Below are positions 1 through 12,479 of a stretch of 64,000 nucleotides of DNA, piece by piece. Source of the DNA: Raphanus sativus (Eukaryota; Streptophyta; Magnoliopsida; Brassicales; Brassicaceae); contig NC_079512.1 of NCBI RefSeq assembly GCF_000801105.2, positions 2,418,263-2,482,262 of the forward strand, read 5' to 3'. The notes below the pieces were generated by a model. That model had not been told where the DNA came from. It ran no database searches and saw only the letters and a program-made list of their open reading frames with translations. The first letter of the stretch is position 1. Each line of letters starts with the position of its first letter. Made by a program: the position numbers and the translations under genes.

Positions 1-2525
1 AACACTCTAGTTTCTTTTCTTTTTTTTGGACAAAGACTCTAGTTTCTTTTCTATCAAACATTAAAAACGAAGAAAACTGCACTTATAATTTACAAGAAAC
101 TATTTCATAAGAAAACTTAAATAACATAATGTTTGTTAAATGAAAATGCATAAATTTTGACATTAAAAATATTTTTAGTACAGACACACAAATTAACACA
201 GCAAAGGAAAATGTTAACCTGAAAATTAATTTATATTTGTTATTATATTATTTTTAACCATTATTATTTGTTATTATTGATCACATGCAAATTGTCTTTA
301 ATATTTTTGAAGCTATAACATTATGTCATGATAAGATAGACATAAATAGATATATTGGTTATTTCTATTTCTGTACATGGTCGGTGGTCGACATATCGAG
401 TGTTTATGAATATTTTACAAGCTGTTAATTAAGCAACAGTCGAGGTTGGGAAACCTTTAATTAACCATATTTTCAAGTTGCTAATTAAATATGTGATTGG
501 AATCTAATCAACATGCCTGACCGATAACTTAATTACACATGCCCTTGTTCATACTGTATTTTTTGACAGGCTAATGAAGAACTTGAAGATCTAATCAAGT
601 CAAGTTAATTGTGTTGAATTCTAAAGACTCGGAAGAAATGTCACATATTCTCCTGTCTACTGATTAATGCTTATGTACTATAATTGAAGAATTGAAACTT
701 GGTTAAAGATTTTAATTAGGGAAGTTTGGAAAAAAGAACAACTAAACTATGCTATTGTGCCTTTAGTACAAAATCAAATATTGTCACTTTTGAACTTTCG
801 CATTCTTTCTTGTAAATCAAAATTTCGTATCAATATATTTACAATGCAAAAAAAAATTAAGAAAAAATATAAAACATGAAGTAGTTAAGTATGTATATAT
901 ATGAAAAATATTATTGACTAATTATATTAGGTAATTACTAAGAAAATATAATATGTTGTCAACTTTAGGAATAAATTTTAAAATAATTTCTAAAATGCAT
1001 ATGACGCAAGTGTATACTTATACAACTTGACATATTTAATATAACTATCAAAATTATATTAAATTAAATTAATATTAAACACAAATAAGACTAAAAAACA
1101 CAAATATAAAATTTAAATTTCTTAAAAAAAATTAAAATAAAAAATATATTCGCACTGATCAAAATCTAGTAACTCCGATAAAACTCAACAGCGTTCGTTT
1201 TGTCGATAACATCCATAAACAGCACATTGTTGTTTTCTTTTCACTTCAATACTGTTGTTATTTTGTTAATAACTTAATAGGCTATTATGGGCCTTAAACA
1301 TATGTGGGTGATTACAATGGGCTGTTATGGGCTTTCCTGGCTAATTGTTATAGATAACTGAGGCCTTTAATCCGTCGAACCAATCCATTTCAAAGGCGAA
1401 CAGAGTATCCAACAAAACACGAATCGACTAATGATCTTGTATACTTTTGTGTATTTTACTGAGCTTGCTTTCTTGACTAATGTATTTTACAGAGCTCTCG
1501 ACTTCGATATGGGAAGCTTTAAGTACAGTTCTTTTGGCCCACTTTCTTTTTTTCCCAGAAGAAGAAACATAAATTCGACGAAAATCATTATATATACATA
1601 TATTAATAATTATCAGCAGTCTCACACACAAAGATGGTCGCAAAAGAAAATAGAAACTCGAAAAGTTTTATTTATAACCAATTATTACATATGGTAGCTT
1701 AGATACATAGGTCGTGACGACACAGAAAAGAAAAAGAGAAAAGATACATTGGTCGTGAGTTACACAATCCTGGCCTAATCTGTGCCTGAGAATATCTCTT
1801 TTGATTGTTTAATTCATTTTCTCATGTTTTTTTCGCTTTGGTACAAAGCTGGAAGGTGACAGATCTACAGTAGGCTCAAATCATATGGTTACAAATTTGG
1901 ACATATTTTTACATCGAACATATAAAAATAGCTCAGCTTTGATCATAACGCTGGCGTATGCATATATTTATCATGTATCTAAAGACCAAAAATTAAAATC
2001 ATGAGATAAAATATGAAATATTCATATATGTATATACACATATTTTATATATAATTAACCTGGTAAAAATGTTGTGTTTACGACTTGATTTATGATGCTT
2101 AAGATTATTTATACTCGAACTAAGAGACAATTTAGAATTCTTGCATATGAAGCTTAGCTTTTTTTTTTTTGTGCACCAAGCTTAGCTATTGCAAATTATG
2201 TTTCTTTGTAAGATTATAATAAGACAGATGCATGCAAAGCTTAAGCTTAAACGTAAAAAAAAAGAAAGACAGAAGCATAAACTACCAAGTAAAAGAAGCT
2301 GATTACAAGTACGATCTGGGTAAAAGACAAAAACACAGAAAAATAATAAAAAGTAAACCAAATTAAAAAAACATTAACTACGCAATCAAAACATCCATTG
2401 ATTGATCCAAAGATCGTACTAGCTAGCTACAAAAACCTAGATAACATTAAAAAAAACAACAACAGTAGATTAAAAGAAAAAAACTCTGACATAATCGCTT
2501 GATTAAGTACTTAATCATTACATCA
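1..2525. other. AT-rich intergenic region
   Basis: No reading frame here looks like a gene; the frames near 1430-1700 are short and low in complexity. The last ~100 bases before 2526 are AT-rich and fit the 3' untranslated region of the minus-strand ZHD5 gene. A short direct repeat around 1705-1760 (GATACAT-GGTCGTGA type) is visible. No tRNA and no clear transposon ends were found. Confidence 0.6.
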
Positions 2526-3419
2526 TTAGAGAGTTCCTGGAGTTGATGGTTTCTTGGCATTGTTCTTGTTGTTATGCATCCACACTTTGAACACTTGTCT
2601 CTTAACTCCGATCTCATTACAGAACCTCTTAAGCTCCTCTTCGTCTTGCTTGTTCATCCTCCACCCTAGCTTCTCCGCAAACTCCATCATCCTCTCCTTC
2701 TGCTCCGTCGTGAACTTTGTCCTAAACCGTTTCTTCGAAAACCCCACCTGCCCCGCCGAAGCACCTCCGCTCGATTGTCCGTACATATTCAGATCTTCAC
2801 TAGACGACTCAGCTCCTCCTCCTCCTCCGCCGTAAGCGACGCTCATCGGCGTCACCATCCCTCCTCCCCCGGTAGGACTCATTCCGTACTTGTGGTGGTG
2901 CATCGGTGTGTAATTCGGCGGCGGAGGAAGCATGAGCGGGTTAAGCATCATGTTCGACGGCGGCGGTCTTCTCCCTCCTCCTCCTCCTCCTCCTCCGCCG
3001 TACTGGTGATGGTGGTGACGGTGGTGATGAGCAGAGCTTCCAACACCGTCGACTTCTTTCCGGTGAAAATTACGGTGGCAGTCGCAGGCGGCGCATCTGA
3101 GAGCTTCTATCGTTCCTTCTTCACCGCTCGGCATGAACTCGCCGCATCCGTCGTGTACGCTTCCGCCGACGCTCGCCGCGTGATTCTTGAGACACTCCCG
3201 GTACCGCACGTTGGTTTTAGCGGCGGCGGCGGAGTTGGAGGAAGACTTGGACTGGTGGTGATCTAGGGTTTGAGAGTTGCAAGAGACACGAGTGTTGTTG
3301 TTATTATTATTACCGTTACAATTATCTTCATTAGTAATAATGCTACTAATGTTACCAGCACCGTTGTTGCCATTGTCATCACTTCTTCTCTCTATCATTT
3401 CATGGCTTCTCATATCCAT
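2526..3419 (-). CDS. ZHD5: Zinc-finger homeodomain transcription factor ZHD5 (ATHB33)
   Basis: Single coding exon of 297 residues, a nuclear transcription factor of the plant-specific ZF-HD family. Seen: the Cys/His-rich dimerisation domain at about residues 71-123, starting [10 protein letters not shown] and containing HDGCGEFMP and [11 protein letters not shown]; then His-, Gly- and Pro-rich low-complexity linkers (130-205); then a homeodomain at about 229-290 (KKRFRTKFT to VWMHNNKNN) with recognition helix VFKVWMHNN. The start [12 protein letters not shown] and the overall layout match recalled Arabidopsis ZHD5 (At1g75240, about 309 aa); length differences lie in the Asn, His and Gly runs. 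A 5'-UTR intron is likely at 3453-3610 on the minus strand (GT donor at 3610, pyrimidine-rich CAG acceptor at 3455-3453). Family role: ZHDs homo- and heterodimerise through the zinc finger and bind ATTA-core DNA; ZHD5 is linked to growth control and is inhibited by MIF mini zinc fingers. Confidence 0.95.
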   Translation of the reverse strand: MDMRSHEMIERRSDDNGNNGAGNISSIITNEDNCNGNNNNNNTRVSCNSQTLDHHQSKSSSNSAAAAKTNVRYRECLKNHAASVGGSVHDGCGEFMPSGEEGTIEALRCAACDCHRNFHRKEVDGVGSSAHHHRHHHHQYGGGGGGGGGRRPPPSNMMLNPLMLPPPPNYTPMHHHKYGMSPTGGGGMVTPMSVAYGGGGGGAESSSEDLNMYGQSSGGASAGQVGFSKKRFRTKFTTEQKERMMEFAEKLGWRMNKQDEEELKRFCNEIGVKRQVFKVWMHNNKNNAKKPSTPGTL

Positions 3420-3619
3420 TTTTCTTCTTGGGGTTTAGTAGAGATTAAAGCCCTGAAAAGGATTTAAATTGTTGAAAAGATGGATTTAATTTTAATTAAG
3501 CTTATATACTGAATTTTGTTTAAATTTTATGTCTGAAAAATAACATATTAATGAGATTACTAATAAGGAAAAAAAAGAAATAGATTCAAGACAGATTCAG
3601 TGAGACTTACAGATTAGAG

Positions 3620-4230
3620 AAAGTACACGAGGTAAGACCCAGTTCTTGCAGGAGGAACCGAAGAAGATCTTAAACTCATTTAAGAGCTCAGATCTTTTTG
3701 CTTGTGAAGTGCTTTAATGGAGATAGAGAGATGAGAGAGGAACTTTTGGGATTAATACTGAAAAAAATGATTTTTAGGGTTAATTGATTTTAAGAGTGAA
3801 AGAGAGTAACCATGTTTGATGTCTCAGTGCTGCCAACAAGCCAACCTTTGAGATCTGATTATAAGAGACAGTTTGGTTGCTTGTGGTGAGGCCATGGGAA
3901 AGAGATAAGAGACGATCTACTTTGCTTGTGAGAGATGAGACTAATGCCATACTCATACCCTACTATATATTATTATACTATTTATTATATTTATCATAGC
4001 ATATTTATTAAAATACTTATGGTTTTAAAGAAAAACAATAAAGACACATACAAAAATTGAAATATGAACAAATAATAAAGTTTATTATTTGGTAAAATTG
4101 CCAAAAATGACCCAAAAATTGTTTTTAATACAAAAATGTACTTCAAATTAATCAAATGCAAAAAACCTAAAAAGAACTAGTGAAATTACAACAACATCCT
4201 TACGACCAAACAAAAAACATGTATTGAGTT
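3620..4230. other. ZHD5 upstream region
   Basis: Intergenic sequence upstream of the minus-strand ZHD5 gene. 3620-3760 has GA/CT-rich runs typical of a plant 5' leader, and 3960-4200 is very AT-rich. No TATA box stands out enough to call. Confidence 0.4.
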
Positions 4231-6350
4231 ACCATTATAATCTCCCGTGTGAGAAGACTTACAAAGAAGTATTATCATAGAAGACTTCTTTGTAAGTCTT
4301 CTTGTTTGGTAGATCTTTAAAATAATTTAATTTTTTTATAAAAAATATTTTGATGTGGGAAAAGTTGAAATCTTATAATAATAAACATTTCTAAATGATG
4401 TAAATTTAGTTTTACTAAAATTAAATTATTTTCAACATATATGAATGAATAATAATTGAGTCATGATAATCACTGGTTTAGGGTTCGGTAATATATGTTA
4501 TAGTATTGTTGGTATTTTAGGGTTAGATTTTGAAATCTTATCTTCTTTTTATTCTTTTATTTGACTTATATGTTTTTAGTGAATATCTAATAGTTTGATA
4601 TAAACATTTCTAAGTATCTTTTAAGTTTACGGGAGTGTTTTTTCCTAGTTATTTGATTATAGGGTGTGAAAGACCCACAAAAGAATTTCCTAAAAGTCTT
4701 CTCACATATCCCACTTAAACTTTACAAGAATTTAGGTTTACCGTTTAAATCGAAGTCTTCTAGAAGTCTTTTCAAAATTTACCATGAGAAAATTTTCTCA
4801 TGTATTAGATCTTATAATTAATTAATAAATTTAATAAAAAAAATTTGAAAGGGAAAAAATAGAAATCATGTATTATAAACATTTCTAAATTATGAAAATT
4901 TAGCTTTACTAAAATTGAATTATTTTTAACATAGATGAATGAATGTAGATTGAGTCATAATAGTTTTTTTAGTGTTTGGTAACATATGTTATAGTATTTG
5001 TGGTATTTTAGGATTAGATTTTGTAATCTTATATTTTTCATTTTTTTAATATGACCTATGTGTTTAGTGACTATCTAATAACTTGATTTAAACACTTTCT
5101 AAGTTTCTTTTAAGTTTAAGGAAGTGTTTTTTTGTTATTTAGTTAGTTATTTGATTTTAGGGTCAGTACAAGACTTCTTCGGAAGTCTTATGTATCGAAA
5201 ATATTTAACATAATTGAAATTTTTGTCTCCATATATAAAGAAAAATTATACATTATATTTCTTCCTCTCAAATGGCTGCAACAAAAATGTAATGTTTCTC
5301 ACTCTAAAACTTTTTAACCTCTCTCTAATCTCTTTGAACATCAAAACACCAAATTTATATTCATTTCTCAATTTTTCTTATGTCTTCTCACTAATTTATC
5401 TTCTTTTTGCAAGTTATTCATTACATGATTCTCATTTTTTACTATTTCAAAGGTAGATTTATAAATATTGGATATGTATTTTTGTGTGTTTTATATGTTA
5501 GATTCTACGTTCTATTTAGGTTATTTTTGCAATTGCAAATTTACAAAAGAATACTTTTTAAGAAGTCTACTCTACAGAAGACATTTTGAGAAGTCTTCCT
5601 TTATAAATCTTAGCTTACTTTTGAATTTGAAAATTTCTCGAAAATGCCAGAGAAGACTTCTCGAGAAGACTTCTCGGATAAACATGTTAGTTTTGCAATT
5701 GACCAAAGTTTGTTAAAAATTTGAATTTTAAAGAAAATTTCTAGGGGAAGACTTCTAAAGTCTTCTGAAAGTTTTTCCGAAGTCTTCCTTGCAGTTGACT
5801 ATATATGACTTTTTCAGAGAAGACTTCTCTAAATGTTTTCCGTAGGAAAATTTCTAAAGAATTCTTCTCTTGTAATCGAATGTTTGACCAAAACCCGGAA
5901 TAAAATTTGAGAAGGCTTCTAAAGAAGTCTTATAAGAAGATCTAAAGAATTCTCATAAGAAGACTTCTAAAGAAATCTTATAAGAAGACTTCTTAAGAAG
6001 TCTTTTCAATTGCAAAAGTAACCCTACACAGACTTTTTTGACAGTGAGAAGACTTCGGAAGACCTATAGAAGTCTTTTCCAAGAAGACTTCGGGAAGACT
6101 TCTATAGAAGTTATAGAAGTCTTTCCCGAGAAGACTTCCCGAAAAGTCTTTTGTTAAAATTTAAATTTCTGAAAACTTCGATCAATTACAAAACTAACTT
6201 GTTTATCCGAAAAGAAGTCTTTTCCGGGATTTTCGGTTTTTTTGTTAACAAAAGAACGTTAGAAGATTTTTAGGGAAGTTTTCTCGATGAAGAACACATC
6301 TAGCGAAGTCTTCCCAAAATCTTCTGAAAATCTTCGCGAACAGATTTGGA
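4231..6350. repeat. Repeat field dominated by the palindromic core AAGACTTC/GAAGTCTT
   Basis: The 8-mers AAGACTTC or GAAGTCTT and one-base variants recur more than twenty times, often in back-to-back inverted pairs, as at 4275-4300, 5645-5675, 5745-5790, 5955-6005 and 6045-6150. GAAGACTTC reads nearly the same on both strands, so a transcript would form many short hairpins. Spacing is irregular, so it is not a satellite with fixed period. No long reading frame runs through. I do not recognise the family; it could be the subterminal region of a decayed DNA transposon or a cluster of regulatory sites. Confidence 0.7.
4320..5165. repeat. Diverged direct duplication, two ~350-bp copies ~490 bp apart
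   Basis: Copy 1 at about 4320-4665 and copy 2 at about 4810-5165 share the same succession of words: ATAAACATTTCTAAAT, TTTACTAAAATT, ATGAATGAAT, TTGAGTCAT, ATATGTTATAGTATT, GGTATTTTAGG, CTATCTAATA and TTTTAAGTTTA. Both copies lie inside the GAAGACTTC field and each is followed by AAGTCTTC-type boxes, so the duplication probably helped expand that field. Confidence 0.75.
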
Positions 6351-6872
6351 AAAAAAAAACAATTTCATACCTTAAATATGTGAGATGATTTCCTTAGTTT
6401 TTCCAAGCACCCATAACTTTACTACAAAGCTACCAACTTATTAATGACCAAGAATCATGAGCTTCAATGTCTATGTGAACCTTATAAAGCTTGGAATCAA
6501 AATATTGTTTTTTGGATAAATTTGAAGACAAAGTGAAGGAGATGTGTTTTGTGTGCATAAATAATGAGATACAAAAAGTAAAAATCGAAATTTTTGTGCA
6601 TTAAGAGCTTTAAATTGGTTGTTCATGGTGGTAGGTGTGTTAATGACAATAACAATATTGTAAATACTTGGTGAAGATGAATATGATAAGGTAAAAGATC
6701 ATTTTGGATAAAAAAAAAAGTAATTGTATTTTTGTAAATAACTCGAACTTTTTGGATATATAGGGAAAAAGAAAGTTTCAAAAGAAATACATATATTATT
6801 TTTGTGGTTGACTTAAAATTTTATGTCATATTTGAAAAAGGTCCTTATTATTTTGGGTATTTGACTAATTAA

Positions 6873-7679
6873 GAGCATTTCTAAAAGACACTTTATAACT
6901 TCAAATATAGAGTTTTTTGCTCTCCGAAAAGAAAGAGTGAAATTTCTTATTTGAAGTTTCACCACTCAAAACTTCAAATTTGAAGTTTCATTTTTTTATT
7001 TGCATTTTGGTTCTAAAATTACACATTATATTTATGATTCTTAAATATTTTCTTATTTCTCATTTTAATCTTTAAAAAAAATTATATCTCATAAGTCTCA
7101 GATTAATTTCTATAAATTTAAGTTTTACACATAAAATTAAACAAAAATATTAAAACAAGCTTTATATTATTTTAAAAATAAAATTAGACAACAAAAATAT
7201 TACAAAAAAATAATAAAAAACCTTTAAAAAGGTACATAAAGACATACAAATTTAAATATTACAACAACACTAATAATCAACAATTTTAGCTCATAATCCA
7301 CAAATTAAAAATAAAGAGAGTCATTTTCTACTTTGAAATGCACTAGTTGATCACATATGAGAGCATTATGAAATAATTTTGTGGAATAATGTGGTATTTT
7401 GCTTTTAATTTAATATTTAATTATGTATTTATATTTCTAGTTTTATATTTTAATGTAAGTTTTTATTAATTAATATTTCTGTAATATTTTTATATATGTG
7501 TTAGTTATTTATAATTCTTTATGAATTTATATTAGTTATGACAAATAAAAAGACCATAGTGTAAAATACAAATAGTTTTAAAGTTAGTTTTGAAATCTTA
7601 TTTTTAGAGAAAAACATTTTAAAATTTCAAATATAGAATTTGAGAAACTTCAAAATAGAAAATGCTTTTGGAGATACCA
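6873..7679. mobile_element. Probable AT-rich MITE with imperfect inverted ends
   Basis: The left part (AAGAGCATTTCTAAAAG, then CTTCAAATATAGAG) and the reverse complement of the right part (GGTATCTCCAAAAGCATTTT, then TTCTATATTTGAAA) are related, giving an imperfect terminal inverted repeat around a very AT-rich core. No convincing target-site duplication was found. The ends resemble the common crucifer MITEs that begin GAGCATCTCCAA. Confidence 0.45.
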
Positions 7680-8822
7680 ATTGTTATTTTATCCGATGCA
7701 AACAGCAAATTGGACAATCTTTTGTCACTAGGTAATCAATCCAAAACGACAAGGTTAAGTGATAAATATGTTTTACTTATATATATATATACACACACAC
7801 ATATAACAAAATATTTGATCTACATTTTAAAACCATATCATTTTAACTAATACTATTATGGAGTTACAGTTTTCTACGAATTTTGCTAAAACTTTCCAGA
7901 TTTGATTACATTTGTAATTGGTTAATTTTTAATATTGGATTGGGATGATTATATTAGCAACATAATTACTTAATGTGCCACCATATCTGGATCTCATCTG
8001 AAAGCATTGCTCTACATATTAAATTTGGACGATTGAAATATTTTCTTAATTCAGCCTGAACTTTTGTGCGAAAGTTTTCATTTTCTTGTAAATGTGTGAA
8101 ATCTTATACATGGTGGAGAGTTGAAAGCATGTCCTAACATTTTTTATAGACTTAATATATGATTCATCTGTTTTATAAAAAATGTTATTTTAAATTTATT
8201 ATTTTAATTTGTTTCAAAAGTGTTATTCTACAATTTTAATATGATTTTATATATTAATTTTTTTATCTTTTTGAATAATTAATATTTTTATTTAAATTAT
8301 TTTCATATACATTAAAAAGATTTATTAATTTTCTCCATATAATATATTAAAATGATTTTTTTTTTTGAAAAAACGAAATGAATATTGCATAACTCTGCAT
8401 GTTGGTATAGTTCAAAAAAAAAAACTAAGAAAACTCTGCATATTGGTAAGCCAACTTTCAGAAAAAACCCTCTGCATATTGGTTACACCAATCGTGTTTC
8501 ACAGTTTGTTTGAAACTGGCTGATCTTTCAATTAACTCTAGACACATCATGATTCAATAGTAACTTAAATTTATTGACATTATGTCTTTTAACGATATTC
8601 TTACAGTTTGTCATTCTTGATGTTTCAAAAAAAGTCATTCGTGCTTAATATGTATAAAATACAATTAGAAATAGTGAAAATGGAAAATTTAAATTTCTAA
8701 GATATTGTGATTCTATTACTATTAGTACACACTACGCACGGCAGTTGTTTATCAGTTATCCTACGTATTATCAGTCGGACTCAGGAATGGCCGTAAGACT
8801 GTTTGTGCCAGTGGATCATATA
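7680..8822. other. AT-rich intergenic region
   Basis: No gene seen. Around 8388-8490 the phrase CTCTGCATATTGGT recurs three times at irregular spacing. A short TA/CA dinucleotide run lies near 7779-7804. Confidence 0.5.
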
Positions 8823-8830
8823 TACATAGG

Positions 8831-9467
8831 TAGGTCTGGGCATTCGGGTCGTCGGGTCGGGTTCGGACCGGGTATTTTCGGATCCGGGTCTTTCGGGTCT
8901 ACGAGTTTAGAATCTGATAGGGTAATTTCAAATTTTCGGTTCCGGATCGGTTCGGGTCGTACCGGGTCGGGTCGGGTCTTATATAGTTGGACCCATTCGG
9001 GTAACTAGAATTTATCGGTTCGGTTCTGGGTCGGGTTTGGATCGGGTTCGGTTCGGGTTCAACCTAAAAAATACCTAAAAATACAAAAAAAAATCTGAAA
9101 ATATTAATATATCCGAAAATATTTGACATCTTATTTAAAATTTGTGTTTTTATTATATTAAAATGTGTATATATACTAAACTATGCGAGATAGAACAATA
9201 GTTGGTTGTCTCCTAGTGGCTGACCCCTTTGCTATATAGACAAATAACCCGTCTTCGACTCCCAATTAATTCATTTTATTTAATTTATATTATTAATTCG
9301 GGTACCCGCCGGATTTCGGATTCGGGTCTGGTCGGATCCAAAACCCGCGGGTCCTCTACAACAAGACCCGATAGGGTAATTTGATCGGATCGGTTCCTAC
9401 CCGAACCGGATTTTTTCGGGTCGGTTTCGGGTCGGATCTTCGGGTCCAGGTAAAATGCCCAGACCTA
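8831..9467. mobile_element. hAT-like MITE with GGGTC-rich arms
   Basis: Terminal inverted repeat TAGGTCTGGGCATT at 8831 and its complement ending at 9467, flanked by a perfect 8-bp target duplication TACATAGG (8823-8830 and 9468-9475). An 8-bp duplication points to a hAT transposase. Both arms are packed with TCGGGT/GGGTCGGG words in inverted orientation (8840-9060 and 9300-9450) around an AT-rich core. No transposase frame, so it is non-autonomous. A relative lies at 30496-31191. Confidence 0.85.
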
Positions 9468-9616
9468 TACATAGGTAATCGAATGATCGCAATACTTATT
9501 CTGTTTCAAAGAGATAACCAGTACATTTATCAAATAACTACATTTTATATTTTCAATACATTAATTAATAATAATCTATAAATTTTAATAGAAATAATTA
9601 TTTTTATTAAAATTTA

Positions 9617-9877
9617 CTCCCTTCGTTTCTTAAAGAGAGTCGTTGTGACATTTTTCACACAGATTAAGAAAGTTGTTGATATATATGTAAATTGTAATTA
9701 ATTATACTTCTTTAACCAATAGTATTCTAGATAAATAAAATTATTTATAAAATCAATGCAGTTTGCAATTAATTTTCAGCTGAAAGTTAGTACAATTTAC
9801 ATTGGAATTGTAAAGTGACACTCTTTGTGTAACAAGAAAATGAGTTTAGAGTGACACTTATTATGAAACAGAGGGAG
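9617..9877 (+). mobile_element. Stowaway-type MITE, copy 1
   Basis: 261-bp element beginning CTCCCTTCGTTTCT and ending GAAACAGAGGGAG, flanked by TA on both sides (9615-9616, 9878-9879). The CTCCCTCCGTTTC terminus and TA duplication define the Stowaway (Tc1/mariner-mobilised) class. It is non-coding and is the inverted counterpart of the copy at 13616-13875. Confidence 0.9.
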
Positions 9878-9879
9878 TA

Positions 9880-10476
9880 GTTGTTAAAAATTATAAAACA
9901 GATAACTATAAAAATATACATTATTAGTCAAAATATGATATATATTTTTAGTATTTATAAATTCTAAAACGTACTCCTATATCATTTTGAAAAAGATTAA
10001 GTGTTTGTTTCTTTTTTTTCGACATATATCATTAATAATTGTATTTGAAAACAGAAATTATTTATAGTTTATTTTTGTCTCCATATATTGTTTTTATTTG
10101 AAGCAGTTAAAACATTAATATCACTACAAATTGCAATTTTTTGAAGGTATAGACCCTCGGTCCCTCGATATACTCATCGGGTGGAGGACCTGGACGTTAT
10201 GCATTAAACTATGTTTTTTCTTTGCATTATGTGACTCACGTAGCTATGTCACCATTTATTAGTAATTATAGTTAGGAGCTCTTAAGGTGGTTAACTATTC
10301 CAAACACTGATTACCAAAAAATAAATTAAAAATACACTATTCTTAACAAAAATAAAATAAAAAATGCACTATTCCAAAACACTTGACTAATCTATCTGAG
10401 AACTTTTATTCAGTCGGTGCAGAGGTCCTCTTTTCGGTGCTAAGACTAATCGGTTATATTCTCAAAAAAAGACTAA
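9880..10476. other. AT-rich intergenic region
   Basis: Nothing recognisable as a gene or a bounded element. A small GC-richer island lies at 10145-10200 with no coding signal. Confidence 0.5.
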
Positions 10477-11015
10477 TCGGTTATACAACTTATACTTGGT
10501 TAACTTTGGTATTGGTTCTATTTGATTGTTTCATACTCCAGTTTGAACATTTGTGATTTTGTTTTCCAACTGATTCTATAAGAAATCATATTTTAAAAAT
10601 TTCGGAAACAAAAAACCATATTTTCAAAAATAAATATAATCATATTTACCTTATTAAGATTGTTGTTATTTTAAAAAAAAAAATCAATATAAACTTTGTA
10701 AAAAAATTTGGACGCTGAAATTAATAAATAAATAAACAAAACATAGTTACTATATATACGGTTATACTCCTAGTAACTTTGGTCTTGGTTCTCTTTCTTT
10801 GTTTCATTTCATACTCCAGTTTGAACATTTGTAATTTTGTTTCCAATTGATTCTATAAAAAAATCATATTTTCATGAATATAATAATATTTTCAAAAATA
10901 AACATAATCATATTGATCTTATTTAGTTTGTTGTTTATTTTAAGAAATGTTTTCAATATAAACGTTGTAATTTTGTTTGGACACTGAAATTAATAAATAA
11001 TTAATCAAAACCTAA
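10477..11015. repeat. Tandem direct duplication, two ~270-bp copies
   Basis: Copy 1 at about 10477-10745 and copy 2 at about 10755-11015 share CATACTCCAGTTTGAACATT, TTTTCAAAAATAAA, CATAATCATATT and CTGAAATTAATAAATAA in the same order. They are diverged by small indels and have no coding capacity. Confidence 0.8.
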
Positions 11016-11200
11016 TTAATATGAAAAATGAAATGAAATTATTTTCAGAATGTACAAAAAGAGAAGAGTTAAATTACTATGAAATTAGGCTTTATAGTGT
11101 GTGGGTCGCAGAGAAGGGCAGTGCAGAGAACAACCGACAAAGTCAAGTTGGAAGCCCAGCCACATGCCCTGCCACATTATGGGCCCCTCCCATTCTCTCT

Positions 11201-11375
11201 CTCCTTCATTATTACTTCTCTCTCTTGATTTTCTAAACCCTATTTGTCCAAACACCATTTACCCTTTACCCACACGATCGCATCTCTCCTTCATTATTAC
11301 TTCTCTCTCTTGATTTTCCAAACCCTTTAAACCATATTTGTCCAAACACCATTTACCCTTCACCCACACGATCAC
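11201..11375. repeat. 85-bp tandem duplication, pyrimidine-rich
   Basis: CTCCTTCATTATTACTTCTC starts at 11201 and again at 11286 (period 85). Each copy is followed by TTGATTTTC, AAACC, TTTGTCCAAACACCATTTAC and CCCACACGATC. The composition (TC-rich with AAACCCT words and an upstream GGGCCC near 11181) resembles a plant promoter or 5' leader, but no gene follows, so it may be the orphaned promoter of a lost gene. Confidence 0.75.
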
Positions 11376-11570
11376 ATCTCTTCTTCCTTCCTCTTTCACT
11401 CTACCTTCAGTTTTTTAGTTAGATTTTAGGATCACTAAAAAAAACAATTAATTATTTTTCTAACATTACAGAATAACACACACAGTGTTTTTCACTATCT
11501 TTTACGGTTTATCCCTTTTCATATACTAGAGCTACAAACATTTTCGGAATTAAAAAGTGAGGGTTTAATG

Positions 11571-11643
11571 CAAACATCTGAGAGCAATTTCAATGCAAGT
11601 TCCTTTTTTTAACAATGGAGATTTTTCAATATAAAATTCTAAA

Positions 11644-11683
<40 letters not shown>

Positions 11684-11881
11684 CGATGTCAAATATTTAG
11701 TTACGAGTATCTAAATTTTATGGAAAATTTAACCAAAAATATCATTTTAGATGTTTTAGTTGGATTTCCCTTAAAATTTAGATACTCATAATTAAATATT
11801 AATATTATATATATATACAATATATATTTATTTTTAGAATTTAGGATGAGAAACTTCACTGAAGTTTGGGTTGCTCTTAGA
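11571..11881. mobile_element. Probable MITE with GAGCAA ends
   Basis: The left end GAGCAATTTCAATGCAAG and the right end (read in reverse) GAGCAACCCAAACTTCAGTG form imperfect inverted ends. The interior holds a second inverted pair (GAGTATCTAAATTTTA near 11705 against TAAAATTTAGATACTC near 11773) and a (TA)n run at about 11648-11680. It is non-coding. Confidence 0.6.
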
Positions 11882-12479
11882 GCACACTTCATTGTCAAAG
11901 TTTTATAGTGAATATCTAAGTTAAAAATACTGATTTTTCTAACAACTCAACTATTTTGTTAAACTTTAACACTTAAAAAAAACTAATCGTTAATTGATAA
12001 CTTTTATTTTTATGAGTTCCATTAACTGTATGTATTTATTTTCTATTAGTGAGATACTTATCAGGGTTCTATCAATAGAGCTTTTTCTAGTTCGAAATTT
12101 AGTAGACCATATCATCATGCACTGAGATATTTGTTCTATTTTCTGTTTTTTTTTTAACTTATACTTATCCTGTTCAAGCTGATTAATCTAATATAATGCA
12201 TTTATCAATCAATTTTCATTGTTTAAATACGAATATTAATCTTATTCATCTCCACGATGAGTTTGCATTTTTTTTCTTTATATCATAAAACAGATGTGTA
12301 ATTAAACAGATGTAAAATACAGCATCATCAGCATATTTATTTAATCGTCAATATAACAATCCATGCGTGTGATGAATAAATGTGATAAAGGTGAAAAGTA
12401 TGTTTAAAAGGTTGGAAAAATGTAAAAATGTCGTAATTTAATTAACTGAATTGATACAAACTTACAGAGATAAAATGAA

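Noticed and set aside
2775..3266. 163-codon plus-strand frame with Ser and Arg runs
   Set aside because: Antisense of the ZHD5 coding exon; the runs come from His/Gly/Pro codon repeats.
5214..5716. Three overlapping AT-rich frames of 60-82 codons
   Set aside because: Low-complexity composition, no conserved motif, inside the GAAGACTTC repeat field.
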